Source: Aliivibrio sp. EL58
GTDB lineage: Bacteria > Pseudomonadota > Gammaproteobacteria > Enterobacterales > Vibrionaceae
Length of the DNA stretch: 64,000 bases
Reading direction: 5' to 3'
Assembly: GCF_900312675.1 (NCBI RefSeq)
Contig: NZ_OMPC01000001.1
Location: 789,633 to 853,632 of the forward strand
The position numbers and the translations under genes were made by a program. Below the pieces are notes generated by a model. That model did no database searches. It was not told the origin of the DNA and was given only the letters and a program-made list of their open reading frames with translations. Below are positions 1 to 8,590 of the stretch, one piece after another; the first letter of the stretch is position 1; the number at the start of each line of letters is the position of its first letter.

Positions 1-1
1 A

Positions 2-169
2 GAACAAATTGACGTAGTGAGTGATAAAGACGGAAAGATCACCTTTACTCCTGAAACTGCGGGTCGTTACCTGATGAAATCAAATTACAAAGGTGAGCTG
101 AAAGACCACCCACTTGCAGAACAAGCCAGTGTAAATGTTCACTTAACGTTTGAAGCTCTACTTCAATAA
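2..169 (+). CDS. C-terminal end of a DUF4198-like periplasmic protein (partial)
   Basis: The open frame enters from the left edge and stops at TAA 167-169, leaving about 55 residues. They include a GRYLMKSNYKGE stretch and end in FEALLQ. This resembles the last beta-strands of DUF4198 proteins, periplasmic proteins often found near metal transport genes. It lies directly upstream of a metal ABC operon, which fits that setting. The start and most of the domain are outside the window, so the family call is tentative. Confidence 0.5.
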   Translation, partial: EQIDVVSDKDGKITFTPETAGRYLMKSNYKGELKDHPLAEQASVNVHLTFEALLQ

Positions 170-176
170 TGTAGTT

Positions 177-212
177 AGCACCACTTTCCATAAAAGTTTG
201 TGGTGCTTTTTT
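177..212 (+). terminator. Rho-independent terminator after the DUF4198-like gene
   Basis: An 8-bp perfect stem (AGCACCAC 177-184 with GTGGTGCT 200-207) encloses a 15-nt loop and runs into a T tract (206-212). It begins 8 bases after the upstream stop codon and ends just before the next gene, so the small gene at 227 probably depends on readthrough or on a promoter overlapping this site. Confidence 0.7.
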
Positions 213-226
213 ATCGAGATTTATCC

Positions 227-544
227 ATGACTAAAGTAAACCTGAAAACCCTTTTTGTTTCTTCTCTTCTTTTTTCTTCTGCGAGTTTTGCTCATTTTCC
301 ATTAATGAGCTGTTGGTTTGAATCGGATTTAGTATTGTGTGAAACAGGCTACAGTGATGGCAGTAAAGCCGTTGATTATGACGTAAATATGTATGATTAC
401 GATGATAATTTGATTGCAAAAGTCACCACTGATAAACGCTCAATTGCGGAATTTACAAATCCTGAAACAGATTTTTATTTGGTGTTTGATTCAGGACACG
501 AAAGCCCAGTGGAAGTCGATGTTGTCGAGATCTCAGAGAAATGA
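227..544 (+). CDS. Small secreted hypothetical protein
   Basis: A 105-residue protein beginning MTKVNLKTL with a clear Sec signal peptide (hydrophobic core LFVSSLLFSSASFA, probable cleavage after SFA) and a short acidic mature part rich in Asp, Tyr and Val. Two cysteines (SCWF and VLCE) could form a periplasmic disulfide. A start at GTG 200 would overlap the terminator stem, so ATG 227 is preferred, although no strong ribosome binding site precedes it. Its stop overlaps the next start (ATGA), implying translational coupling with the metal-transport operon. I do not recognise a characterised family. A periplasmic accessory role in metal uptake is inferred only from position. Confidence 0.65.
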   Translation: MTKVNLKTLFVSSLLFSSASFAHFPLMSCWFESDLVLCETGYSDGSKAVDYDVNMYDYDDNLIAKVTTDKRSIAEFTNPETDFYLVFDSGHESPVEVDVVEISEK

Positions 545-1104
545 TCATTCAATCAGTCATTCCAGATAATGGAAGCGCAGAAGGAAAATGGATAGCACTC
601 ATTATTGGGTGCATTTTGCTTATTGCGGTGGTCGCATTGCCATATCATCAATCGAACGATGAGGGCGTAAAGCTTGAATCACACCAAGTATTAATTACCG
701 ATTTAACGCAAGATGATTTAGCTATGATCGCTGAATTACGTTTAGCCTATGAAGAAATTTACGATATTCAGGCTGAATCAACAGAAGAAAATGCATGGCC
801 AGAGATTGCTTACCTAGCGGATGAATGGTTACCACCTTTTGTGCAAGACCAAAGCTGGGAGCGTCGCGGAAAACACCAATGGCAGCATTTAGGTTCTGGA
901 GTTTATTTGGGTTTAAAAGTGAAAAAAGAAGGCGCTGCGTCATTCATTTTTAATGTGAAAGGCGATGATATTGAGCTTTGGCTAAACTCTGAATTGATGT
1001 CGACAACCATCTCTCCTGCTCTAATCTCTTGGAATGAAAGCGAACTCATTCAACAGCACTGGGTACAAGTTATCTTTCCTACTCATGACTCTCATTTAAA
1101 TTGA
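541..1104 (+). CDS. Membrane-anchored DUF6162-like protein of the metal ABC operon
   Basis: 187 residues with one N-terminal membrane segment (about residues 17-34, WIALIIGCILLIAVVALP) followed by a soluble periplasmic domain rich in Glu and Trp. The start overlaps the preceding stop by 4 bases, and the next gene begins 22 bases after its stop, so it belongs to the operon. I recall similar proteins beside zinc-type ABC transporters in vibrios under the label DUF6162; that assignment is from memory. No catalytic motif is visible. A role as a periplasmic helper of the binding protein is inference from the operon. Confidence 0.6.
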   Translation: MIIQSVIPDNGSAEGKWIALIIGCILLIAVVALPYHQSNDEGVKLESHQVLITDLTQDDLAMIAELRLAYEEIYDIQAESTEENAWPEIAYLADEWLPPFVQDQSWERRGKHQWQHLGSGVYLGLKVKKEGAASFIFNVKGDDIELWLNSELMSTTISPALISWNESELIQQHWVQVIFPTHDSHLN

Positions 1105-1126
1105 TACCAATAAAAGATAAATAATA

Positions 1127-2050
1127 ATGATGAAATCTATTTTATACGTACGTTCTTTTGTTCTGCTTAGCTTACTCTCTTTGTTTTCTGCATCGGCGAT
1201 ATCGGCAACAAAACCTTTGGTGATTGGCATTACCTTACAACCTTACTACAGCTATGTAAAAGCGGTTGTGGGAGATAAAGCAGAAATCCTTCCTTTGGTT
1301 GATGCAGGGTTTAATCCACACAATTATTTACCCCAACCAAACGATTTAAAACGTTTAAATAAAATGGATGTGATTGTTGTTAATGGTATTGGTCATGATG
1401 ACTTTGCGTTAAAAGTAATTTCGGCAGCAAATAACAGCGAATTAATGGTATTAGAAGCCAATAAAGACGTTCCTTTGTTACCAGCGATGGGGCAATCGGT
1501 CGGTAAAGGGGCGGTGAATCCTCACACATTTGTTGGTCTATCTACAACAATTCAAAAGGTTTACACCATTGCCAATGAGCTATCTCGAATTGATCCTGAA
1601 AATGCCTCGTTCTACCGTAAAAATGCGCGTAAATACGCGAAAAAATTCCGATTAATGAAGCGTGATGCCATGCTCTCTCTGGGTGAATTAGACACTGCAG
1701 GAATGAAGGTAGCAACAACGCACAATGCGTATGGTTATATTCTTCAAGAGTTTGGTGTGGATGTGGCAGCTGTCATTGAACCCGCTCACGGTGTAGAACC
1801 AAGTGCGAGTCAACTGCAAGGGACGATTGAAAAGATCCGTGAATCCGACATTGATGTTTTATTTTATGAATTGAACATGCCAAACCGTTTTGTCGACACG
1901 ATTGAAGAGGCGACAGGCGTTCAGTTGTATCGCTTTTCGCACATGACGCACGGTCCTTATGAAGACAATAAAGTTGAAATTGAAATGAAATCAAATTTAG
2001 ACACTCTAATCGAAGCTATGAAATTTGCCGCTGATAAGGACGCTAAATAA
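1127..2050 (+). CDS. Metal (zinc/manganese-type) ABC transporter substrate-binding protein
   Basis: A 307-residue periplasmic binding protein of the ZnuA/TroA cluster. A signal peptide covers about residues 1-27 (cleavage near ISA). Three histidines sit at the positions where this family binds its metal: His65 (FNPHNY), His133 (NPHTF) and His199 (THNAYGY); an acidic residue near the C-terminus would complete the site. The central backbone helix and the VEPSASQL segment also fit the family. It lacks the long His-rich loop of many ZnuA proteins, so zinc versus manganese cannot be decided. ATG 1127 or ATG 1130 may be the start. Its stop overlaps the ATPase start by one base, which indicates coupled expression with the transporter core. 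Confidence 0.88.
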   Translation: MMKSILYVRSFVLLSLLSLFSASAISATKPLVIGITLQPYYSYVKAVVGDKAEILPLVDAGFNPHNYLPQPNDLKRLNKMDVIVVNGIGHDDFALKVISAANNSELMVLEANKDVPLLPAMGQSVGKGAVNPHTFVGLSTTIQKVYTIANELSRIDPENASFYRKNARKYAKKFRLMKRDAMLSLGELDTAGMKVATTHNAYGYILQEFGVDVAAVIEPAHGVEPSASQLQGTIEKIRESDIDVLFYELNMPNRFVDTIEEATGVQLYRFSHMTHGPYEDNKVEIEMKSNLDTLIEAMKFAADKDAK

Positions 2051-2814
2051 TGTCAGGACCAGCAATTTCGTTAACCAATGTTGGGCTTACTTATGGTGAA
2101 AATACCATTTTAGAAGGAGTTAACCAACGCTTTGAAGCCGGTCAATGCCATGTGGTGATGGGTCCTAATGGCGGTGGTAAAACCTCGTTATTGCGTTCAA
2201 TTTTAGGATTAACCGCGTTTCAGGGGGAAATTAATATTGAGTGGCCAGAGCAGAAAGGCGTGATTGGTTATGTACCACAAAAAGCCGTCTTTGAATCTAG
2301 CCTGCCGCTAACAGTGAAAGATTTCATTTTATTGAATCAAACGCGAGTGCCTCTGTTTTTAAGTGCGTTATGGCGTAAGAAAAGCAGCCAAGAAGCATTT
2401 GCAATGGCGCAGTTAGAGCGCGTTGGCATGTCTAACCGTGCCGATCGTCGAATGGGGCAACTTTCTGGTGGGGAGCAACAGCGCGTGTTATTCGCTCAAG
2501 CGCTATTGGATAACCCTGATCTACTCGTTCTTGATGAACCAACCACAGGCATGGATGAGCACGGGGTTCGTTATCTTGAATCCTTAATGCATGAATTTAT
2601 CGCGCAAGGTAAAACGGTATTAGCCGTTCACCACGATGTGACCGCTGTTCGCCGTCTTAAAGCACATGTTCATGTTATCAATCGTAATTTGGTTGATTCT
2701 GGTTGTTATTCAGAAGTATTAAAACCTGAGAAAATTGAGCGATTATTCAATCATTATACGGGTGCAAGTGCTCAGTACGATGCATCAAAAACCAACAATG
2801 GAGAGGCTGCGTAA
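2050..2814 (+). CDS. Metal ABC transporter ATP-binding protein
   Basis: A 254-residue nucleotide-binding subunit that powers metal import. It has Walker A GPNGGGKT (residues 38-45), the signature LSGGEQQR, Walker B LLVLDEPTTG and the switch histidine in AVHHDVT. Length and motifs match the ZnuC/MntA group. The gene overlaps the stop of the binding protein and its own stop overlaps the permease start (TAATGG), which is the standard tight arrangement of binding protein, ATPase and permease. The Q-loop region reads VPQKAVF. Confidence 0.92.
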   Translation: MSGPAISLTNVGLTYGENTILEGVNQRFEAGQCHVVMGPNGGGKTSLLRSILGLTAFQGEINIEWPEQKGVIGYVPQKAVFESSLPLTVKDFILLNQTRVPLFLSALWRKKSSQEAFAMAQLERVGMSNRADRRMGQLSGGEQQRVLFAQALLDNPDLLVLDEPTTGMDEHGVRYLESLMHEFIAQGKTVLAVHHDVTAVRRLKAHVHVINRNLVDSGCYSEVLKPEKIERLFNHYTGASAQYDASKTNNGEAA

Positions 2815-3689
2815 TGGAACTGTTTCGTCAGTGGGCGTTATATGGCGTCGAGCAAGGTTTCTTAAGTGACAGTTTTTCGTATGCCTTTATGGTTAATGCT
2901 ATTGTTGCCGCCATCCTCTTAGGGCCATTGTTAGGTGGTTTGGGGACGTTAGTGATTGCAAAGCGTTTGGCCTTTTTCTCTGAAGCCGTTGGTCACGCTG
3001 CCTTAACGGGTATCGCGTTAGGTGTGTTATTGGGAGAGCCCGCAGAGAATCCAATCATCGGCTTATTTAGTTTCTGTATGATCTTTGCTTTGTTGCTGCA
3101 TTTTGTAAGAAACCGAACTAACGTGCCTTACGATACGTTAGTTGGGGTTTTCCTTGCCTTGGCATTGGCTGTGGGCGCTGCATTACTGATGTACGTAGCA
3201 CGTAAAATTAATATTCACATGCTAGAGAACGTATTGTTCGGTTCTATCCTAACGGTTACGGACCAAGACATTGCGATTCTAGCAGGCAGTTGCTTATTGA
3301 TTGTGGTGGTATTAATTCCGACGTTTAATCGTATTTTATTAACTTGTATTAGCCCTGATATTGCCAGAGTTCGTGGCTACAAAACTAATTTTTATGATTA
3401 CCTTTTTGTGATGATGATTACCCTTGTGACGATTGCATCGGTAAAAATTGTCGGTGCGGTTTTAGTTGGCGCGTTATTGCTCATACCTGGTGCGACGGCT
3501 CGATTGTTAACTAAGAATATGGGCAGTTTTGTCTTGATGTCTGCGCTATTAGCGACAATATCGTGCTTGATTGGCACCGTATTACCGATGGAATTAGAAA
3601 TGCCAGTACCTTCTGGGGCTGCGATTATTATTGTTTCAGCTTTCTTCTTTTTACTTGCGACCACCTACCGAATTATTCGTAAGAATTAA
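2814..3689 (+). CDS. Metal ABC transporter permease (ZnuB/MntB family)
   Basis: A 291-residue integral membrane protein with about eight or nine hydrophobic segments and the family pattern FSEAVGHAALTGIALG near residue 57-72, which helps form the metal path. The C-terminal half carries VGALLLIPGATARLL, typical of the ABC-3 permease family. It directly follows and overlaps the ATPase gene, so the two form the inner-membrane transporter. The whole permease is intact, with no frameshift. Confidence 0.92.
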   Translation: MELFRQWALYGVEQGFLSDSFSYAFMVNAIVAAILLGPLLGGLGTLVIAKRLAFFSEAVGHAALTGIALGVLLGEPAENPIIGLFSFCMIFALLLHFVRNRTNVPYDTLVGVFLALALAVGAALLMYVARKINIHMLENVLFGSILTVTDQDIAILAGSCLLIVVVLIPTFNRILLTCISPDIARVRGYKTNFYDYLFVMMITLVTIASVKIVGAVLVGALLLIPGATARLLTKNMGSFVLMSALLATISCLIGTVLPMELEMPVPSGAAIIIVSAFFFLLATTYRIIRKN

Positions 3690-3741
3690 CAGAGTAGACC
3701 TCAATAATAATCGAAGAATATGGATATAGATAGGATAAGAA

Positions 3742-4626
3742 ATGAAACAGAATTCAATGAAATGGATAGTGATTGCTAGTGTATGTGTAGCCTCACTATT
3801 TAATATGAAAGCAGCAATCGCAGCAGATGTATTAACGGCAACCCCTGTGACGTATATGCTATCAAGCGAGTTATTAAAAGAGACCTCATTAACGACAAAA
3901 TATTTACCACCAAATCGTTATGGGATTGAGCGTTTACCCAATTGGTTTGCCAATAAAGGGGCTAAAACCGTTCAAGACTTGGCAAAAACAGCCCAAGTGG
4001 TGGTGACGATTGGGGCAGTATGGGCTGATGATCCTCTGTATGTGAACGCAAGATACAGCAATATTCAGATTATTGAGGTTGACGCCTCTCAAGCGATAAC
4101 GCCTCGAGCACAAGGTGTAGCAGCATTACGTTTATCTGATGGAACGACCTCAAAATACGCATGGTTAAATCCAACAAACTTAATCAGAATGGTAGCGATT
4201 GTTAGTGATGATTTTCAACGTATCTGGCCTGATAAATCAGAGCAGATCCAAAAAAACCAAGAGCAGTTTATGTTGTCGGTACGTCAATTAATCAACCAGC
4301 AGCAAAAAGTGATTTTAGAGAATGATATCGACTCGGTTATTTTGTTGTCTGAGCAGTTAGAAGACTTTGCTTCTGGCAATCAATTATTTGTGGTTGATCG
4401 TTTAACAAAACCTGCTCTTGAATGGACTGAAGATGATAAAGCACAGTTGAAAGTCTTAATTGAAGAAGATGAGTCAGTTTGGATTATCACAACTCAAAAA
4501 CCAAACAAGCAGATGCAAGCGTTGCTGCCAATGGAACGTGTATTAGTTGTTGATGCGGTTGATCGTTGGGGCAGAGCAGGAATAAACAGTAAAGCGCCAT
4601 TACAGAGATGGCAATTAGCGTTATAG
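3742..4626 (+). CDS. Second, histidine-free binding-protein-like periplasmic protein
   Basis: 294 residues with a signal peptide (cleavage near AIAAD, residue 28). Its general plan resembles metal-binding SBPs, including a YAWLNPTN segment that corresponds to the HxWLxP motif of ZnuA-like proteins, but with Ala where the metal-binding His is expected. The entire sequence contains no histidine. It is therefore unlikely to bind zinc in the usual way. It lies 52 bases after the permease and before a terminator, so it is the last gene of the metal operon. It could be a degenerate paralogue kept for another role, for example as a partner of the transporter or a chaperone; that is inference. Confidence 0.65.
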   Translation: MKQNSMKWIVIASVCVASLFNMKAAIAADVLTATPVTYMLSSELLKETSLTTKYLPPNRYGIERLPNWFANKGAKTVQDLAKTAQVVVTIGAVWADDPLYVNARYSNIQIIEVDASQAITPRAQGVAALRLSDGTTSKYAWLNPTNLIRMVAIVSDDFQRIWPDKSEQIQKNQEQFMLSVRQLINQQQKVILENDIDSVILLSEQLEDFASGNQLFVVDRLTKPALEWTEDDKAQLKVLIEEDESVWIITTQKPNKQMQALLPMERVLVVDAVDRWGRAGINSKAPLQRWQLAL

Positions 4627-4663
4627 CCTGGTCTAAATTTGGCGAGTTTACTCTAAACAGAAA

Positions 4664-4710
4664 AGCAGTAGGGGCCTATCGTTACGATCTAGCACCTACT
4701 GCTTTTTTTA
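4664..4710 (+). terminator. Terminator of the metal ABC operon
   Basis: The 9-bp stem AGCAGTAGG (4664-4672) pairs with CCTACTGCT (4695-4703) and is followed by a run of T. It lies 38 bases after the last operon gene and before the convergent gene ending at 4746. Confidence 0.85.
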
Positions 4711-4745
4711 TGGTTTTATTATGGTCATTTTATAAGGTAATACAT

Positions 4746-5225
4746 TTAATGGGGGGACATTAAACTTGGAGTGTTACTGCTATTTAACGATTCATTCCAA
4801 GAAAGGCTCGCCATTAATTTAACGTGCATTTCAATGAGTGAATGGGCTTTCTTATTCCATGTGGATTGATCTTGTTGTTGATTACAAAACTCCAAGCTGA
4901 GTACGGTGAGGTGTTGTAATCGTTTTAAGCACCAATCTTTAATATCAATATCCGCTGCAGAGTTAAAGGCGGCCACTTCTAACTTTGCACTGGCGTATTG
5001 TAATGTTTGGTATGCTTTTTTCGTATTATGATACTTAGTGTGCTCAAACACTCTTAAACATCCGTCTAACCAACAGGCTATCGCTTTACTTTGATCATCT
5101 GTCAATGCTGGTCCCCACACCGAATTAGGTGCAGAATATAAGAGTGTTTCAAGCGTTTCTATTTGGTCATATTGTTTTGCTTCATACCAATTAGAAATTG
5201 AAACTAACCAAGTATCTAATGTCAT
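4746..5225 (-). CDS. Hypothetical 159-residue protein downstream of the oligopeptide-type ATPases
   Basis: A soluble, probably all-helical protein without signal peptide or membrane segment, beginning MTLDTWLVSISNWYEAKQ. It contains several Trp and Leu residues spaced as in amphipathic helices. I do not recognise a named family. The gene overlaps the stop of the upstream ATPase gene by one base, so it is the third gene of that operon. A regulatory or stabilising role for the ATPases is possible but not shown by any motif. Confidence 0.65.
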   Translation of the reverse strand: MTLDTWLVSISNWYEAKQYDQIETLETLLYSAPNSVWGPALTDDQSKAIACWLDGCLRVFEHTKYHNTKKAYQTLQYASAKLEVAAFNSAADIDIKDWCLKRLQHLTVLSLEFCNQQQDQSTWNKKAHSLIEMHVKLMASLSWNESLNSSNTPSLMSPH

Positions 5226-6157
5226 TATGCTGCCTCATCCCAATGTTTAACAAAATGATTATCGCCGACCTGTTTACACCCTTCTATTACAATACTGCTG
5301 CGTTTTCTAATTTCATCAGCGTCTATAGAATAGTTTGGTTCACTTTCGACTAAATTGCCAAACGGTAAATCAGGATCAGGCACTGCTGAGATTAATAGCT
5401 TGGTGTAAGGGTGCTGAGGGTTACGTAAAATTGAGCGAGTGTCTCCCCATTCTACAATTTGGCCTTTGTACATCACGGCGGTTTCTTCGGCGATATAATG
5501 AGCAGTAGCGAGATCATGTGTGATATACAAAAAGCCAATACCGAGTTCTTTTTTCATGTTCTGCATTAGGTTAAGAACGCCTAATCGAATTGATACATCA
5601 AGCATCGAGGTAGGCTCATCAGCTAGAATGATCTTAGAACCAACCGCTAAAGCGCGGGCAAGATTGACTCTTTGACGCTGACCACCGCTGAGTTCATGAG
5701 GAAACTTAGCTAAAGTGTCGTGATCCAATTCAACCAAATCCAATAATTCAAGTAGGCGTGCAGGTATGTTTTTATCATTCGCTATTTGTTTATGAATTTT
5801 AAGTGGTCGAGTTAAATGATGTGCAATGGTATGCGTTGGGTTTAATGAACCAAATGGGTCTTGAAATATCATTTGTACTTGGCTGCGATACTTCAAGATC
5901 TCTTTTGATGATGTTATCTCATTGATATTTTTTCCATCAAACAGAATTTCCCCGTTCGTCGCAGGGTATACCTTAGTAATTAGGCGAGCACAGGTACTTT
6001 TGCCACAACCAGATTCTCCAACCAGGGCTAAGGTGCGTCCTGCATAGAGATCAAAACTGATCCCTTGTAATGCTTTAAAGGTATCTTCCTTTGCGAAGCC
6101 TCCACCAACAGTAAATTCTTTAACGATGTTCTTAACTTGAATAAGAGGCTTATCCAT
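5225..6157 (-). CDS. ABC transporter ATP-binding protein, oligopeptide/dipeptide type (DppF/OppF-like)
   Basis: 310 residues with Walker A GESGCGKS, a Q-loop in MIFQDPFGSLNP, signature LSGGQRQR and Walker B IILADEPTS, followed by the switch His in THDLATA. The C-terminal HPYTKLLISAVPDPD segment is the hallmark of peptide and oligosaccharide transporter ATPases. It would hydrolyse ATP to drive import through a pair of inner-membrane permeases. No permease or binding protein lies beside it. It overlaps the preceding ATPase by one base. The closest vibrio relatives I can recall include the chitooligosaccharide transporter ATPases, so substrate identity is open. Confidence 0.88.
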   Translation of the reverse strand: MDKPLIQVKNIVKEFTVGGGFAKEDTFKALQGISFDLYAGRTLALVGESGCGKSTCARLITKVYPATNGEILFDGKNINEITSSKEILKYRSQVQMIFQDPFGSLNPTHTIAHHLTRPLKIHKQIANDKNIPARLLELLDLVELDHDTLAKFPHELSGGQRQRVNLARALAVGSKIILADEPTSMLDVSIRLGVLNLMQNMKKELGIGFLYITHDLATAHYIAEETAVMYKGQIVEWGDTRSILRNPQHPYTKLLISAVPDPDLPFGNLVESEPNYSIDADEIRKRSSIVIEGCKQVGDNHFVKHWDEAA

Positions 6158-7011
6158 TATAAAACTCCTTCTAATGTTGGGGATTGACGTCTTTCTTCAT
6201 GAATATTTGGGAATGAAGCCCATAATTTCTGAGTGTAAGGGTGTTGTGGGTTATTTCTAATGTCTGATGATGTACCAACTTCAACAATTTCACCGTGGCG
6301 CATAATCGCAATACGATCACAAAGCTGACTCATTAGCGCTAAATCGTGGGTAATAAATAAGACTGAGAAGCCAAATTCTTGCTTTAATTGATAGATTTGT
6401 TGCAAGATTTCTCGTTGGACGACGACATCGAGAGCGGTTGTTGGTTCATCCATTATGATCAGTTTTGGGCTTAGAGAAAGTGCAATGGCAATGACTAGAC
6501 GTTGCCTCATCCCTCCACTAAATTGATGGGGATAATCGGCTAAGCGTTCACGAGGGATATTAACTAAATCCAATAGTTTCTCTGCTCTGTCTTTCGCTTG
6601 TTCGTTTGTCATGCCTTTGTGGTGGCGTAATACATCAGCAAATTGTTCCTGAATAGGAAGAACAGGATTCAGTGAGTTCATGGCACTTTGAAAAACCATT
6701 GCTATCTCACTCCATCGGATAACATTTAATTGTCCATCAGATAATCGGAGTAAGTCTTTATCTTGAAATAAAATACTCCCTCCAGAAATAAATGCCGGTG
6801 GCTTATGAAGGCGGTTAATAGCAAAGGCAATGGTACTTTTCCCACAACCAGATTCTCCCGCAAGACCAAATATTTCTCCTTTACCGACATCAAAGCTGAC
6901 GGACTTCACGGCATTGAAATCACCATTATCAGTGATGTAATCAACACAGAGTTCTTTTATTTGAATTAACGGTTCAGGGTGAGAGCCGTTAGTGATGTTT
7001 ATATTACTCAT
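6157..7011 (-). CDS. ABC transporter ATP-binding protein, oligopeptide/dipeptide type (DppD/OppD-like)
   Basis: 284 residues with Walker A GESGCGKS, Q-loop region MVFQSAMNSLNP, signature FSGGMRQR, Walker B LIIMDEPTTALD and switch FITHDLALM. The C-terminal HPYTQKLWASFP is again typical of the peptide/opine/nickel ATPase group. It is the first gene of a three-gene minus-strand operon and starts only 26 bases downstream of a Fur-box-like sequence. Such proteins normally work with two permeases and a binding protein, but none is encoded nearby, so the transporter it serves must be elsewhere or lost. Confidence 0.88.
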   Translation of the reverse strand: MSNINITNGSHPEPLIQIKELCVDYITDNGDFNAVKSVSFDVGKGEIFGLAGESGCGKSTIAFAINRLHKPPAFISGGSILFQDKDLLRLSDGQLNVIRWSEIAMVFQSAMNSLNPVLPIQEQFADVLRHHKGMTNEQAKDRAEKLLDLVNIPRERLADYPHQFSGGMRQRLVIAIALSLSPKLIIMDEPTTALDVVVQREILQQIYQLKQEFGFSVLFITHDLALMSQLCDRIAIMRHGEIVEVGTSSDIRNNPQHPYTQKLWASFPNIHEERRQSPTLEGVL

Positions 7012-7389
7012 GTAGTCACTCGTTAAAAACTTAAAAGATAATAATTATCATTAGTATTAACATGCGTTATTTAGGTAAGAAAGGAGTCTAAGGTTAATTA
7101 GTGAAGTGACTCGAAGTATGAATGCAATTTGTTGTTCGTTTCAATCGGAGTTGCCGGTGATATTGAACATATGAGAAAAATACAAAGAGGAGCATGATGC
7201 CATTTTTTAGCTGGTTTTCATTTTTTGTTTAAATTGCCAGGTATTTAACTGTTTCAAGTATAAGACTGAGTGTCGGAAATCTATTTTAGAGTATTGACTT
7301 TAATTTTTGCATGATTTTGTTACAGTGGGGGGGAAGGACAAATGTAAACGGATGTAAATAAATACAATAATTATAAAAAGGAATGCTGT
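7012..7389. other. Divergent intergenic region between the ATPase operon and the DUF3103-like gene
   Basis: 378 bases without a credible gene. It holds the Fur-like site at 7037-7055 near the left side. On the right, TTGACT at 7294-7299 could be a -35 element for the gene at 7390, but no convincing -10 follows at standard spacing. The AT-rich middle shows no strong hairpin or repeat. Confidence 0.5.
7037..7055 (-). promoter_or_regulatory. Probable Fur box upstream of the orphan ABC ATPases
   Basis: The 19-mer GATAATAATTATCATTAGT matches the classical Fur consensus GATAATGATAATCATTATC at about 15 of 19 positions, including both inner ATAAT and ATCATTA arms. It lies 26-44 bases upstream of the ATPase start codon, where binding would block RNA polymerase. 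Regulation by iron is an inference from this match. Confidence 0.55.
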
Positions 7390-8517
7390 ATGAACAAATT
7401 AACAGCGCTACTCGTACTTTGTTTGATGACTCCTGTTTCAGCGAATGCGCAAGATGAAGTGTCTAAACGTGACTTAGCTCAGGAACTGAGTCGCGCTTTT
7501 CTACAATTAGAGAAGAGTTTAAAAGGTACGATTAATCAGTACCAGTTAAGTGCCTCTTTATCTGATTTGCCTATTCAACCCAAACCTCAAGCTCGAACTT
7601 TTATGGCTGCAATGAGTGCGGCTAATGATACAGAGATCGAATCTCGTGGGTTACAGCACTATACTGATGAATTGTTGGAATTACGTCTTGCTGATCCAAG
7701 TATGCTTGCTCGTTGGCAGGCAGGGCAAAGTCCATTATTTGCTTTTGAACCTGAAGGGGCAGAAAGTGAATGGCAATATATTGAAGCATTTGATATTGAT
7801 GGCAACGTCCATTACCTAGATATTTATGATATTCCAGAGCGTCCTGTTTTAGTGGTTGATACCAATAACCGTGAAGAACTAAAAGCTGGCTTAGCGTTAA
7901 TGCGTGATGAGTTAAAAGCATTACAAGAGCAGCCGAAAGCAGAAAAAATGGCTCGTTACTCTATGAGCCAAAGTGCACCAGTAGAGCCAACTGAAATCAA
8001 TACGACTATATTGAAAAAAATTCAGCTAAAGGATGATCATGAACCATGGATCTCTGGTAAAGCAGAAGTGTATGCGATTGTTTCTGGTGTCAGCCCTGAT
8101 CGTGATGAACCAATGATCGATTTGATTGAAATGCCGTATCTTGATTACGCCGAGCAGTCTTACCCTGCAAATCAAATTATGATTTTCTGGCAACGTTATC
8201 GTTGGGGAGCTGCTGATATTATTTTGATGGAGCAAGATGATAAAACGGACTATAAAGAGCTAGCTCAAACGATTCTAAAAGCAGCAAGTGATTTTTTAGC
8301 GACTATTCCAGATAAAGAAGCACAGGCATATTTGATTATTCCTCAAATGACGAGTGCAATCATTGCTTTGCTTCCTGATGATTTATTTATTAATGATGAT
8401 GATTTCGTTGATGTGTTTTACACCATAATGAAGGATACGGAATACACTGATCATTCAGGTGCTGGTAATAATGCAGTAGCTGACTTTGCACCTTTGGTCA
8501 TTAAAAAAACAGAGTAA
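7390..8517 (+). CDS. Secreted DUF3103-like protein
   Basis: 375 residues with a Sec signal peptide (MNKLTALLVLCLMTPVSANAQ, cleavage after ANA) and no lipobox. The mature part has a helical N-terminal region, then a central segment with IEAFDIDGNVHYLDIYDIPERP, and an acidic C-terminal half with WQRYRWGAADIILMEQDD. The overall pattern resembles the DUF3103 family of secreted vibrio proteins of unknown function; the assignment is from memory. AAGGAATG upstream (about 7379-7386) provides the ribosome binding site. It stands alone, between a divergent ABC operon and a convergent CBS gene. No catalytic motif is evident. Confidence 0.65.
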   Translation: MNKLTALLVLCLMTPVSANAQDEVSKRDLAQELSRAFLQLEKSLKGTINQYQLSASLSDLPIQPKPQARTFMAAMSAANDTEIESRGLQHYTDELLELRLADPSMLARWQAGQSPLFAFEPEGAESEWQYIEAFDIDGNVHYLDIYDIPERPVLVVDTNNREELKAGLALMRDELKALQEQPKAEKMARYSMSQSAPVEPTEINTTILKKIQLKDDHEPWISGKAEVYAIVSGVSPDRDEPMIDLIEMPYLDYAEQSYPANQIMIFWQRYRWGAADIILMEQDDKTDYKELAQTILKAASDFLATIPDKEAQAYLIIPQMTSAIIALLPDDLFINDDDFVDVFYTIMKDTEYTDHSGAGNNAVADFAPLVIKKTE

Positions 8518-8590
8518 TTAAATCGGTGGCTTAGAGAGGTTTATGTTCTTGGGAACTAAGCTTTAAGTCACCGAAACTCGCATCTTTGGA

